From positions 1 through 64,000 of the forward strand of contig JADNYJ010000109.1 in the NCBI GenBank assembly GCA_015501075.1: 64,000 nucleotides of DNA, given 5' to 3'. This stretch comes from Gymnopilus junonius (lineage: Eukaryota > Basidiomycota > Agaricomycetes > Agaricales > Galerinaceae). A program made the translations under genes and the position numbers. The first letter of the stretch is position 1; each line of letters begins with the position of its first letter. This document shows positions 46,719 to 59,020 of this stretch, piece after piece. A model generated the notes under the pieces. It did no database searches. It was not told the DNA's origin and was given only the letters and a program-made list of their open reading frames with translations.

Positions 46719-47165
46719 TGTTACGTTTTCTTATCTTATCGTGTGCCACATTCTTTTCCCTTATCATTTACTGAACGATTTACTATTTATAGTTTCTGCA
46801 TGATCATCTTTGCTCACAAAGATGAACATTCACTTTCTTACAAGTATGAGGACAATCTTTCTTTTCTGATCATCATCCCTTCCGCAGTGCTCTATGATGA
46901 TCATCCCTTCCAATTCCCCTTGTTTCATTATCATTTCATTATATTATTTATCAAACACAAATAGTATATAAACAGTAGCTAGACTATGATGTACTTTAGC
47001 TTGTTCTTGAGAATATACTCTCTTGTAACAACCAGAGTGAACTTGAACCACTAAGGCAATCTTCTGTCAAAGACAATACCTTAGCGGACTTCATTGAATG
47101 ACCTCTATGACTACTATGCCAGACCTTATCTTATCAGATTAGGTTCTGTCATCAATGTCATAACA
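46719..47165 (+). repeat. Right LTR, chromovirus copy 2 (447 bp)
   Basis: Starts TGTTACG and ends CATAACA, followed by GACTG (47166-47170). It differs from the left LTR at only a few positions, including TG versus CA near its 3' end. Confidence 0.9.
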
Positions 47166-47375
47166 GACTGGTGGATGAGTGTTGGAATTCGGAGATGAGG
47201 GAGGTGCAGTTGTGGGAGAATGAGAGGTTCAGGGGGCCATTGCCGCTGCCTAACTTGGGTTCACTGATGATGGGGACGATGGGGTTTGCGGGTTCGGTGT
47301 TTGCTGCTTCTGCTTCTTCGATTCCTATCCTGGGTCTGGGTTGGGTCTGGGACATCTGGTGTAGGTAGTGGCGGT
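47166..47375 (+). pseudogene. Peroxin-like gene, fragment 2
   Basis: Continues the frame of fragment 1: LVDECWNSEMREVQLWENERFRG, followed by a Ser/Gly-rich linker. It is interrupted by a LINE after GGTAGTGGC; the linker resumes at 53668. The ENERF block is where Pex24p-type proteins enter their dysferlin domain. Confidence 0.5.
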
Positions 47376-47554
47376 AAGTCCTCTTGATCCACTACCACCA
47401 TCTTGCAGTTACTTTCCCATGCTCCCACAGAGCCCTCGGGAGACTCAAGGCATAATAGTGGATTCAAGTAGATAGGAAGCTACATCGATTTGCTGCTCTA
47501 AGACCAGAATAATCCATTAGAAGCAAGATATTAGAAAAGGGCGAAGGCACAACA

Positions 47555-49235
47555 TGCCGCCAAAAGCAGCTCAGGTTGCCATGAATGTCAATGACGAACC
47601 ACAATTATGAAGTAAGGGCAGCGTAGGTGCACCAGAAAGCTTACAAGAGATTAAGACAGGATGACAGGGAAAGAAGTTTCTAGAACAGCAGCTGCTGATG
47701 GTACCATCTGACAGGCCACTCTCCACCGACATGCTAGTACACAGTTTACACCAGATTTCCAAAATGCAGGGAGTGTCGAGGCTCATCACGAATGCTGTCA
47801 GAAGCATAGCCTTTCTATTAGAGGACCGGGCGCAAGAGGAAACTGACCAGATTGTGTGAGAAAACCTCATCTCGCAAATCAATGAGCATGCCAGCGACTG
47901 GGAGAACATAACAGAAGACTTCAAACAGAAGATAGACAAGAGGATCAACAGCAGGATCAAGGATATCATGGAGGCGATGGAGCAGTTCAAGCAGAAAGCA
48001 GATAAAATCATACAGGAACTAGGGAAAAAGATCCAGAGCCAGGACATCCCACAAAAAGTCAATGGAATGATGAGCTATAGCAGAGCTGTCATGAGCACAG
48101 TTCCAGTGCATGCAAACCCAAGAGTAGCAGCAAGGGAAGGGATCCAGATTTGGCAATCATGTTAGAAGGCATTGGAAGGGAATCAGAGCTGGGCAAGAAG
48201 TCAGAGAGGGAGATTAAGGACATCGTCAACAAGAAGCTAGGGGAGCTGGGGGCAGAAGGCTGCAAGGCTAGGTCGACAATGAGGCAGAGAAACGGAGGGC
48301 TTCTCATTGAAATGGAATCAGATAGTGGAGCGGAATGGCTAAGAGCTCAAGGGAACACAAAATGGCTATGTGATGCACTGGGACCGCAAATCCAACTGAA
48401 AATGCGAGTATTCAACTTGATCGCCTTCAATGTCCCACTCCAAATAGACCCAGAGGACAAACAGCACCTGGAAGAAGTACAGGATGCAAACGACCTGCTC
48501 AGAAAGGAATGGATGGCTATATGTTGGGCTAAGCCGATTGCCAGGAGGTTGCCAGGGCAGAAAACTGCTCACATGATACTGACATTCACAGACATTGAGT
48601 CAGTGAACAGAGCGATAGCTAGGGGGCTCAGAATATGCAACAAGTGGGTCCAGGTACAGAAGATAAAGAAGGAGCCAACGAGGTGCTTGAAATGCCAGAA
48701 ATTCGGACACTTTGCACAAGACTGCCTTCAGGTGCATGATACCTGCTCCACCTGTGCTGAAACAGGACACAGATCAAACAAGTGCAGCATGCCAGAGAAG
48801 CAACACTGTGTTTCATGCAATGTTGATGGCCATGCCAGCTGGAGCAGGGACTGCCCCACATTCATAAAGAAGGTAAGTGAGTGCAATAAATTCAACCCTG
48901 AGAACGAGATGCTGTTTATTCCTTCCGCAGAGCCTTGGACGTGGACCACCAGCTTCGAGCAGCAATGGATGCAGATGAACATGAATACACATGCAGCACC
49001 TCCACCCATAAGAATAATGGCCAAGAACCAGAGGGCGCGAAAAGCACAGAATAGAGAACAACCATCGATGAGCACACTGAGCCCCGCCCCAGATCTGACA
49101 GGTAACACGTCAAACATGGAGCTGACTCCATCACCTGTCCCAGACACCACACTGCCACCAGACAAGACTAACACACCAGTGGACTGGTTTGAGGAAGTTG
49201 AAAGGGAACAAAACCAGGCAGCTCTGACCTCATGA
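47555..49235 (+). pseudogene. LINE ORF1, zinc-knuckle RNA-binding protein
   Basis: A start MPPKAAQVAMNVNDEPQL at about 47555 is soon stopped by TGA; further TGAs follow near 47664 and 47859. A Lys/Glu-rich hel­ical segment (EAMEQFKQKADKIIQELGKK) leads, after one frame slip near 48165, to an open frame 48150-49235. That frame carries three knuckles: CLKCQKFGHFAQDC, CSTCAETGHRSNKC and CVSCNVDGHASWSRDC. The product would coat the LINE RNA. The stops are consistent with CGA-to-TGA. Confidence 0.8.
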
Positions 49236-49249
49236 TTGAATGACAGAAC

Positions 49250-52200
49250 GGCCCCCTTAACAGGCTACATATTCTCCAAATCAATGTGAACAGATCCAAA
49301 AAAGCTCACTTAGACCTACTCAACAGCCAACTGAGTAACAATTGGGACATCATACTATTACAGGAGCCCCACGTAATGAAATCCGGAAACATGAGAACCC
49401 CAGCAAAATTCAGGCAGGTCTTCCCATGTGACAGAAAAATACTCGACAACTGGGTCTGCTCAGCCATTTGGGTCAACAAAAACATCAACACAAAAACATG
49501 GAAAACAATAAACATCCTGGGAATGAACGATGTTTCGGCAATACAACTACATGGCGACTGGGGCAGACTTTCCATCTTCAACATCTACAATGACTGCAAG
49601 CACTCAGAAACTGAAGAACGCCTGGTAGAATTTGTTAATGGAAGGAGGGAGGACTTTACAGGTAACGACACAGATTACATGATATGGGCCGGAGATTTCA
49701 ACAGACATCATCCACAATGGGATCTCAACTCGGACACTCACCTCTTCACAGCCAAGGCCATGGACATGGCAGAACAGCTTTACAACCAACTCAATCTATT
49801 CGACTTTAGCATGGCCCTACTGAAAGACATTCCGACACTGCAACACATGAGATCAAAATGATTCTCCCATCTGGATAATGTCTGGTGCACCACTAACGCG
49901 AATCCTTTAGTCATAGAATGCGATGTCCAACTGCAGCTGCATCCCCTGATGACTGATCATTTCCCTATAGCAACTGTCCTGAATCTAGCACAAGAATGCA
50001 TAGCACCGGAAGAGTGATACAATTTCAAGAACATCGACTGGATGAATTTAGGGAAAAACTGGAATCTCAGCTGGATGACATACAGGAGCCACAAGAAATA
50101 TGAATGGGCAAAGACCTTGAGAATGCAGCAAAGGAACTGACAATGGCCATACAGGACACCATACAAAGCAAAGTTGGAGTCATAAAAGAAGCGAAGGACC
50201 AAAAGCGATGGTGGAACAATGAGCTATGTGAACTTCACCAAACCATGAACAGACTAAGCAGCATTTCGTACAGATACTGGGCCATAGAAGATCATGAAAG
50301 CCACGTGCTATACAAGACAGCATGAAACAAATTTGGTGAGGCAATCATAAAAGTGAAGATAGCTCATTGGCAGGAGTTCCTGGAGGACGCAGATCCAGAC
50401 ACATTATGGGTAGCTCATAGATATGCTAAGAGCCCAGTAGGTGATGGAGGATGACTGCAAATACCCACACTTTGCACCAAAGATGATGCAGGCCATGAGC
50501 AGGAACACAACACAAATGAAGACAAAGCCCACATCTTAGTGAAAACCTTCTTCCCCCCACTGCCTGTGGAAATCAACATTCCACCTGACTTTGAATACCC
50601 AGAACCCCTCCTGGACCCTGACCCTATAACCACCAAGTAAATTGAGTTGCACATCTGATACCTCTCACCATTCAAGGCCTGCGGCCCTGATGAAATACCA
50701 AATGTGGTCCTCCAACAGATGACAGACTTAATAATGCCACACCTAACCTGCATATACCAAGTGACTCTCAACCTCAACTACATCTACAGTGGTTGGAAGG
50801 ACTCAACAACAGCCATCCTAAGAAAAGCGGGGAAACCGAACTATGAAATCCCAAAGGCGTATCATCCAATAGCGCTTCTCAATACATTGGGAAGAGTACT
50901 GACCACGATTATTGCAGAAGATATGTCTCGACTAATAGAGAAGCATGAACTCATTCCAGCAACTCACTTTGGCAGATGACCAGGAAGAACAACAACTGAT
51001 GCCCTATCATATCTAACACACAGAATAAAGTCTGCCTGGCATGACAAAAAGGTCATGAGCATCCTTTTCATGGATGTTGAAGGTGCATTCCCAAATGTGG
51101 TAAAAGAACACCTCCTCCACAACATGAGGAAAAGATGCATACCTAAGAAATATGTTGACTTCACAGAACAGCTTCTCACGGGATGCCAAACCAAACTCAA
51201 ATTTGATGATTTCACCTTGGCATGGATGGACCTCACCAATGGAATAGGCCAGGGCAACCCATTCTCCATGGTCTCCTATCTGTTGTACAATGCTGGTCTA
51301 ATCGAAATTGCAGGGGATAAAGAAACCGATGATGCACTGGGCTACATTGATGATGTGGCAGCAATGGCAATAGGAGATGACTTCGAGCAAACAACTGACC
51401 AGCTCTGGACCATGATGATGAAAAACAGAGGCGGCGAACAGTGGAGCAAAGAGCACAATTCAAAGTTCGAGATCAACAAATTTGCCATCATGCATTGTAC
51501 CCAGCAAACACAGCAAGACCCACATAACTGTCGACGACATATACCGCTTGATTGCCCACCACTAGTGCTTCAAGGACAGGTGATAAAAGAAGTTAACAGT
51601 TACACATACCTAGGTGTTGAGATCGATGACCAGCTTTGCTGGCATGCCCAAGCCAAAAAGGGAATGGCAAAGGCAAAGCAATGGAACAGCCTATATGGCA
51701 GACTAACCAGACCTTCAACAGGACTAAACAGCAGATTCATGCGACAGCTGTACATTGCAGTCACAATCCCCAAGATGACTTATGCACTAGAAGTATGGTA
51801 CACCCCGCCAACTCAGCCTGCTGGCAGCAGAAGGAAGACCGGATCAGTAGGAGTGTTAAACTGCATGCAATCTTTGCAATGACAAGCCACAATATCGATA
51901 GCAGGAGGACTCTGGATGACGCCGATGGACCTTCTCGATCTGCATGCAGGACTTTACCCTATGGAACTCCTACTCAGAAAAATCTGCCACAGGGCAGCGG
52001 TGAGACTCTGCACCTTACCAGATAACCACCCACTTCGCAGATACGTAATCGCCACAAAGGAAACCATGGCCACAACACACCACAGCCCCATAGACTACCT
52101 CATCGCAAACTACAGACTCGACCCAGAATTTTTCGAACCCATAGGCCCAGACACATCCAACCCAGCCAGAACACACTCATACAAGATCAGCATAGCAGAA

Positions 52201-53174
52201 ACATGGGATGAGTCAATGGAAAAGGAAAGCAAGGACAATGCTAACTATAAGGTGTTTACAGATGGCTCCGGATATGATGACAATGCAGGAGCAGCAGCGG
52301 TCATCTACAAAAAGAATGATGACACACCATTCAAGTTGCTGAAGTACCATCTTGGGGATCTTACAGAACATATGACATATGAAGCAGAAGGAATCAGTGG
52401 TATCTTGGCAGCTCACCTACTCAAAGGAATAGAGCTGAACATAGGACAAAACCTGGTGATGATTTACATGGATAGTCAAGCCTTACTGATGTCTCTTGAT
52501 TCCAGGCAATCAGCACCCAGTCAATACATCAAGATATTACTCAATGACAGCCTTGAAAACCTGCACCAGTTCCGAATTCACCTGCGATGGATCTCAGGAC
52601 ACACGGACATACCAGGAAATGAAAAGGTGACAAAGAAGCCAAAAAAGCAGCACAGGGTAAAACCAGCAGATGACACCGGCTCCCACCAGAGCTACGAAAT
52701 GGACTCCCAATCAGCACCACAGTGGAGAAAAGAAAGTATAGCATGGAACTGATGCACATGTGGAATCATGCCTGGGCATTGTCGAGCCACAAGGAGAGAA
52801 TGGAAAAAGTGGACTCAAATTTCCCTTACAAGAAGTTCCGGGCCCTCAGAGATAAGTTCACGAGAGCACAGGCCAGCTTGCTGACACAAATCCGAACAGG
52901 GCACATTGCACTAAATGCATATTTACACAAAATAAGCAAGAGCAACTCACCACATTGTCAGCAATGCACCAAACTCATCGACGGACCGACCCCACCAGAA
53001 ACAGTGCAACATTTCCTATTTGAATGTCCAGCCTACTCCGAGAATGCGCCACATGACTCGTGCACTGAGAGAAGACAGCAGAGACCTAAAGGAAATCCTC
53101 AAGACAGCAGACAAAATGAAGCACTTATTTCATTACATAGCAAGGATGAAGCGACTCAAGAAGACACATGGTGA
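49250..53174 (+). pseudogene. LINE ORF2: endonuclease, reverse transcriptase, RNase H
   Basis: The endonuclease (49286-49980) has ILLQEPHV, MIWAGDFNRHHPQWD and SHLDNVW with a TGA just before FSHLD. The reverse transcriptase (about 50660-51880) has LFMDVEGAFPNV, GIGQGNPFS and the active site YIDDVA. The RNase H (about 52240-52640) has FTDGSGYD, YEAEGISG and YMDSQALL. A C-terminal CQQC...HFLFEC motif is near 52960-53030. TGA codons interrupt it near 49859, 50017 and 50978, and the RNase H to tail junction slips frame. It would nick target DNA and copy the RNA, but not as written. Confidence 0.85.
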
Positions 53175-53667
53175 TGTAACCCCAAGAGACATGAATTAAA
53201 GATGACCAGTATGTTCTACAGATATCCGATGCACCCAGGCATCGTACCCCAAATCATATCCCATCCCACCTGACATACGATCCCTGTATGCTAACCGAAC
53301 ACGAAATATGAATCTGATATAAAATGAACCCACCAAACAATTTACTCACGTCAAATCATACCAGTTGCCAAGCAACCAGGTATGCAAAAGAACATGTCAA
53401 GACAGCAAGTACGATAAATAGTATTGAAGCTACAGTACTCCGACACTCAACCAAGACTAGAGGGGCTCTAAACAGCAGCGGAGCTGCTGGGCTCACATGA
53501 GGAGCGAGCACTGGTGGTGTGCCTTGCGGAGTGCAAGAGTCATCCATGGGCAACATGAAGTGGAACGGCCAGGGGCCGGAGGCATACTGTACAGAAATTT
53601 TGTAAAGTCAATTATAGGGCATCGCCCTCAGAGACTATAACAACAGTATATAAAAAAAAAAAAAAAA

Positions 53668-54020
53668 GGTAGTGGCAGTGGTGGTGCAGGTGGTGGTGGT
53701 GGGGTACAGCCGATGCAGAAGAAGGGATGGAGTAAGGCAAATTTGAGGTATGGTGAGCAGAGCGGATGGACGAGAGGGAGGGATGGGCAGAGTGGAGTTG
53801 GGGATGGAGGTGCGGATGCGGTGGAGGGGGTGGGTGAAGTGAGGTTTGTGTTTCTTTCCACCCATCCTTTCTTTTTTCCAAACTTTAATCGAGGAAATTT
53901 TCCGACTTTTTTCTTCCACCTTTTCTTTTGATTACTTCCAGGGTGATAAAAATCTGATAACTGATGATATACCCCTCTCCTTCACAGCAGCAATCTCACA
54001 TTCTCCCTCGCTCCAGGCTA
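53668..54020 (+). pseudogene. Peroxin-like gene, fragment 3 (start of dysferlin domain)
   Basis: After the duplicated GGTAGTGGC the Gly-rich linker continues into QKKGWSKANLRYGEQSGW and TRGRDG, then GVGEVR before a GTTTGT donor (about 53838). About 150 bp further the exon SNLTFSLAPG appears (about 53988-54017). W-S-K-A-N-L, WTRGRDG and NLTF are hallmarks of the fungal peroxin dysferlin domain. The next expected piece is not downstream on this strand but inverted at 54520-54620. Confidence 0.55.
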
Positions 54021-54398
54021 ACGGCCCTCAACTATCCTCAGCAGCCTTCCTCGGATCATACCATGCCCACTGGAGTAGGCTAATCAGGCCTACCCTAGCA
54101 GCTGAGGTCTGGCGGGGCTCAGAAGCGCAGTGAGCAGGCTCATGGTCTGGCAGGCACAATGGCAAGAGCCAAGGATGTCTTCATCACAGGACCACGTCCG
54201 TCTACGTATGGACAGGCTGTGCTACCAATGGCATCTAATCAGGACTCGGCCAGCTCAGGCCAGAGTCCACTACTACACCACCTAACCCACCACCTCCTTC
54301 TCATCACGCTGCCCCTGCCCGAGGTATATGGTGTGGGTCTAGGACCGATCCATGCATCGTTGATGTACACCCAGCCATCTATTGTAAAACAGAATAAA
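54021..54398. other. Unassigned stretch within the rearranged peroxin-like locus
   Basis: Only short frames; no domain recognised. It lies between the last plus-strand peroxin exon and its inverted continuation, so one inversion breakpoint should be here. Confidence 0.35.
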
Positions 54399-54504
54399 TT
54401 AAATTAAATTAAAATTAGATAAATAGTTCAGAAGAGGAAGAAGGCGAGGAGGAGGAAGGAAAAGGAAAATAGGGAAAGCCCATGATAAAAGAGACGTACC
54501 AGGA

Positions 54505-54620
54505 TCACCACTGCACCTGGACCAAGCACACTGCATGTCCTTCCTCCAATCTTCTGATTCGACGAATCGCCAGGCATGGGTGGAGGTCAAGCAATTGAAG
54601 TAAGTTGCATATATTATCAA
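54505..54620 (-). pseudogene. Peroxin-like gene, inverted exon (end of dysferlin domain)
   Basis: On the minus strand, HAWRFVESEDWRKDMQCAWS matches the W-x-F-V-E-x-E-D-W-R-x-D block that normally follows NLTFSLAPG directly. It ends at a GTACGT donor (about 54500). Its orientation is opposite to all other fragments, so the locus has been inverted here. Confidence 0.55.
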
Positions 54621-54650
54621 ACATTGTCTTACTCACCATTTTGAGAACAG

Positions 54651-54998
54651 GATGCCTATATTCTTGGACGGTTTCTTTCCCATCTGCGCACTACACGCGA
54701 AAACATCCAGCAGGCTTTGATTGCATACCAGACTATCTGCCGGTAAAATACCTTCATCGCGTGCCCGTGCTTCGATATTCACAGCCAGGCCGCCGTCGAA
54801 AATTCTCATATTAACGGGCTCATGTACGAGTTTAAACACCCGGACTATCCAGTCAGTCCTGATGCCGAACCGGAAGATATGAAAAAGCTTAGCAATGCGA
54901 TTGTTGAATCTTTCCGGTGGTTGGCTGACGGTACCTGTAACGATGACTTGCAACAGGCCATTGAGATACTGGAGAATGGTGGCTTAGAAAGTGTATGA
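54651..54998 (+). pseudogene. 3' end of a FAD-dependent monooxygenase (salicylate hydroxylase-like)
   Basis: Begins at a splice acceptor (GAACAG) with DAYILGRFLSHLRTTREN, the segment after the second FAD-binding motif in flavoprotein monooxygenases. A 42-nt intron (54743-54784) joins in phase to QAAVENSHINGLMYEF, and the frame ends at 54996-54998 (ILENGGLESV-stop). No upstream exons exist: the inverted peroxin exon lies directly before it. This is a truncated gene moved or cut by the same rearrangement. Confidence 0.65.
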
Positions 54999-57423
54999 AG
55001 GTCAAGACATTATATCAGGTTGGTAGTAAATAGGTACATTTGATGTATACTCTAGTCAAATGCATGCAAGGTCAGAAAGTCGAAGTATAAGTGACGGTTG
55101 AGCAGCAAGCAGCGGAGTTTCAGAAGAAACAAGATACAACTAAGCACAATGGATAGGATTCAAGTTGGGTGGATCCACTTGCGCTTATGAGTCCCAGCCT
55201 AAGGAAAAAGAACCGGGTGGGGGTATGACATCAAAAGGTTCAAATCGAATATAGTCCTGCGATCTGATCCTATCGCTACTGATAGTATTACACTGTTTCC
55301 TCCCGCCCACCAATGTGGCCTAGGTTTTTAAACTAGGAGTTTAATTGTAGCTCTAGGCCAGCTTGCCGGTGGGTAGAGACTGGATTCTGGAACCTGGCGG
55401 TATCACTTACTGACGATGGTGGTTTGAATGTGTGGTTGCCCACAAATTAGTACGGATGGTCATATATTCCATTACCCCACTTTGTGGGTCCACTTGCCGA
55501 GGCCAAGCTCCATGCACTAATTTAATCCAGGTCCCACACAGCTTGCGCACAGTGATGGGAAGGTTTCTGCTGCATTCCCGCGATGCGTTAAATATGGATT
55601 GTGGATAGATATCATCTTCCTGTGTGCGATGGCTGAGAAATTTGGATTGAAATTGAGATGATCAAGATTGGCCGATAGTAGTTAGATTGTAACTAAAATG
55701 GGACCATCAACGACTCTGCATATTACTGCATCTACGATCAGGCCGTGTCGGAAATAGCTGTGAAATTGACGAGAAGATGGAATTTCTGACAGTGAAAAGG
55801 GTGGTCTGACATGGGTCATAGTAAGCACTGGCAGATGGACATTCAATCTTATCCACATTTCCTTTACAGCACCCCTTGGTCATGCATTCTTCTTCATCAA
55901 CTAAATGTATATGACCACAGGGTACGTAATGAATGTCGCGCCGAATCTGGGCAATATACTCAGTGGCGAATTCGTGTTCTATTTGCCTGAGGTCCCAACG
56001 CATACAGTAGTCAAGAGGGGGCTGGAATACAGGCGCCAACGAAGTCACAGCGCGTGATATCTTCATTCTAGCCGACACCTAGCCACGTCCGTAACACGAA
56101 GAGCCATAGAGTCACCGCCTTTGTAATATCTACCGAAAGAAACCACTAAGTAAACACGAGGTCAGAAAAAAGTGACGGTCGAGCAAGAGAGGACTTTCAG
56201 AGAAGTAAGAGAAACCAAATCACAGTGACTAAGAGACGAGCAAATCCAGAACAAGAGACGAGCAAAGACAAGGAGAGTGTGATCGAAGTACGACACGCAC
56301 CGAGACTGGCTTTGCTTTCTCGAAATTCAAAGCGCATCGAGGATCCAGGATGTGAGCAAGCCCTCGGTTGAGACAGGTAGTGTGAAGATCACAATTTCCG
56401 AGCCAGCCGTCCAGGAAATCGAGGTGCTGCTCAATGGCAGTTTGATGATGAGTTGCATGAAGCCTTCAAAGGGACTGAATGAGATCACCTGCAAGAAGCG
56501 TCGATGCTCCCAGCTAAAGGTAAGAGAACTGAGTGGAGAGGTGAGAAATTTCTCGATTGCGGGTGGTCTCGGGTAGAGGAACAAATAAATTTCTCCGCTC
56601 GGGACCAATGGTTTGGAGTCAGGGCGCGAGACTCGCATCTCTGAGGGCTATACAAATGATGAAAATATGGCATAAGAACAATAAGGAATCGTGATATGCA
56701 CTCGTCGTTTGTAGGGTTGATGTCACTCTTTTGCTGGGCACTTCAGTGTCCTATTCGTGCTCGTCACAGCATCAATGAGAGGAGAGAAGTAATGCAGGAC
56801 TGTTCGTCGATGTTCATCCGGGTGAGAGCTCGAAGAACCCGAGCGCATACTTAGATCCGGTCTTGCTGTCGTACGAGACGACGGGGTGGATGCGGGAGAA
56901 AAAGAATTGTCACCATTACGCGTGTGACTGACACCCTTCGCTCAGGCTCCCTTCATCTAGAGCTTCCAGTCTACACAACCACCCCTTGTCATCGCCTCCC
57001 TGTCTCCTCTCTGCCATACACAACCTCCATGCCATGTCCTGGTTCTGTGGCTTCGTACTCATCATCTTTTGTTCATAGATGCACTAAAATACTTGTGGCA
57101 ACCTGTTCTCACACTTAAGGCTCTGCAACGATGGGGGCCCAAAACGACGCGTAAAGGGGCTGTTTTGAACCTTTTCTGCAGGTCAACAACAGGGAGGTAC
57201 GAGGTGCTCTTTCCACTCTTTTTCTCTATGCTAAGCGCCACATTTGAACTTCATTCCTCCCATAGGCACTCACACGATTCATGTCGGCGCGGTTGGTCTT
57301 CGTGAGCTGGACGCAAGTATGGCTAATAAATACCATAGGTCGAATTGGCATACAGTGAAATGAGAGTAAGTATGGAACAGGAAAAATGAAGGCAGTGGTT
57401 ATTTGACAATTCTGAATCCTGAC
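54999..57423. other. Intergenic stretch, no gene supported
   Basis: Small frames only. A minus-strand frame at 55707-56078 has six or more cysteines (CGHIHL, CMTKGCCKG) but no signal peptide or known fold; a plus frame at 56352-56576 is short. Nothing convincing by splice pattern or composition. Confidence 0.4.
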
Positions 57424-59020
57424 TCAAACCTCTACAATGTCAGGCTTCGAATCATGTTGGACCTCTTTGAAAGTTTTGATTTGCTGTCGAAGGTAAGTAA
57501 GCCATCACATGCGATATAAGATTAGCTTCTGGGACTTACTATGGTCTCTCCGTTTAATTGTGTATCACTCTGGCCTCGGACAAAGTGAGTGGTACTAGAA
57601 TTGAATACCTGACCACGGGAAGAGAGGTACATGGAATCATAAACTGTGGAGTACGTAGTATCGTTCTTGCGCCTTCCATTCAGGTTAGCCAATAGCACAT
57701 TCGAGTATCTAGGTTTTATCAGTCGAAGAAAAGAAGGAGAGAAAAAGAAAAACTAACAGCTTTCCCAAAAACAAAGCGCTGTGGGGGACAATTAGTTAGT
57801 ATCAACTTATTTATGGCCAAATTCCACCCACATTGTATCATGCATGAAGTTGTTTGGGGCTATGAGGAATAAGATCAGTTCCACCAGAGCAGCGGCTGCA
57901 GTGATTGCACCACTGTGGATGGTTTGGAACATAAGACGATCAATCAACCTGTTTGTAGCGACGAAATTGGGTGTTTTTGACGAGTGCAGCTGGGTAAGGG
58001 CAGAGTGAATGGAGTAATAATGACAACGATTAGAACTAAAGCTTACGATATATAGCATTGCAAACACGATAATGATATCAGCGGTGAATGCACCCACAAG
58101 CCAGACCTAGATTGAGTATGATTCAATGGCAAGCCTTTGTGGATTGGTGGAACATACAATAATTCTGGGGTGTAGCTCTGCAATGTCCAGTATATTGATG
58201 AACGCAGACTAGGCATAGGTTATATTTTAGATCGTCCATTTTGGAAATAAAAACGTACCCTAATAGCGAAAGTGGTTCCACTGATACACTGCATCAGTGC
58301 AACCTGACTCGACATCAGTATCTTGTATCGTATCCGTGTTTAATGGCCATTGACGAACAAGAATGATGATGATGGATGTAAATCCGGCCCAATAATTTTT
58401 TTTCAAAACCCAGATGCGCCTACAGGGCAAGTTATTGTAGTTTAAAACAAGGCTAGAAGACACGCACCAAGCGAAGAAAATCTGGACCAAGGCACCAACT
58501 ACAATAATGTAAAAATATTAGTTTCAGTAGCTCAGTGTGAAGTTTTTAAAGGACGTACTGATACCGCTCATGATGGGGAAAGTAGTCGACGTCCAAGGCG
58601 GAAAATCCAGTCCGGCGGGATTACCCCATCCTAGTATAACCAGCTGCCAAACACAGTGCATAGCAAATATGGTTTGTAACACGTCGAGAAAGTATACCGT
58701 GCCCACTAAGGTGTTTGCTGAGATCCATTTCATTTCGATGATAGGATGAGAACACATGCCTAGCCCCCTTATCCAGTTGGAATCTTTGAAACCTGAGGTG
58801 GCATAAAGATCTGCCAAAATGTCAGAGTTATGCCTATGCCTATCTTCCAGGTAGGGGAGACACGTACAGACTTGGATAGTCACAGTACCCAAAAAGGCCC
58901 AATTAAGTATGGATCCTATGAACTGCTCCGATCAGTATTTCCAGTATTTATGGGCCATTTTTCTAGGGCGCACCAAAGGACCATTGCTTGACGATGCGAG
59001 GCATTGACGGTTAGTTTCGG
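57424..59020 (-). CDS. DUF6534 multi-pass membrane protein
   Basis: Basidiomycete-specific family with about seven transmembrane helices and unknown function, often found in multigene groups. Exons in order include ASSSNGPL joined to FIGSILNWAFLGTVTIQV (58870-58922), TVYFLDVLQTIFAMHCVW and VILGWGNPAGLD, ALVQIFFAW, RIWVLKKNYWAGFTSIIII, VALMQCISGTTFAIR, VWLVGAFTADIIIVFAMLYI (58050-58110), RLMFQTIHSGAITAAAALVEL, then ALFLGKL and YSNVLLANLNGR. The last small exon ends SKPDIVEV-stop (57424-57483). Introns are about 45-60 nt with GT-AG ends, for example 57484-57539. The first exon is not fixed; the start lies near 59000 or slightly beyond. It neighbours the terpene synthase, but membership in that pathway is not implied by the family. 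Confidence 0.72.

Larger units (their letters stand above)
39779..47165 (+). mobile_element. Ty3/gypsy chromovirus copy 2, inserted in the peroxin-like gene
   Basis: Same family and plan as copy 1: 447-bp LTRs at 39779-40225 and 46719-47165, self-priming site after the left LTR, gag, pol with chromodomain, small ORF-A, zinc-knuckle ORF-B, and the same tract AGTAGGGGGGTAA before the right LTR. The LTRs differ at only a handful of sites, nearly all C/T or G/A. The internal region is heavily damaged by single-base deletions between about 42160 and 44000, while gag and integrase are nearly open. Confidence 0.92.
47376..53667 (+). mobile_element. LINE (non-LTR retrotransposon), full length, two ORFs
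   Basis: About 6.3 kb, ending in an A-tract (53652-53667) and flanked by a target duplication: GGTAGTGGC at 47364-47372 and again at 53668-53676. ORF1 has three zinc knuckles; ORF2 has an apurinic endonuclease, reverse transcriptase, RNase H and a C-terminal CCHC. This arrangement fits the Tad/I-like LINEs of fungi. Several in-frame TGA codons stop both ORFs. Confidence 0.9.
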
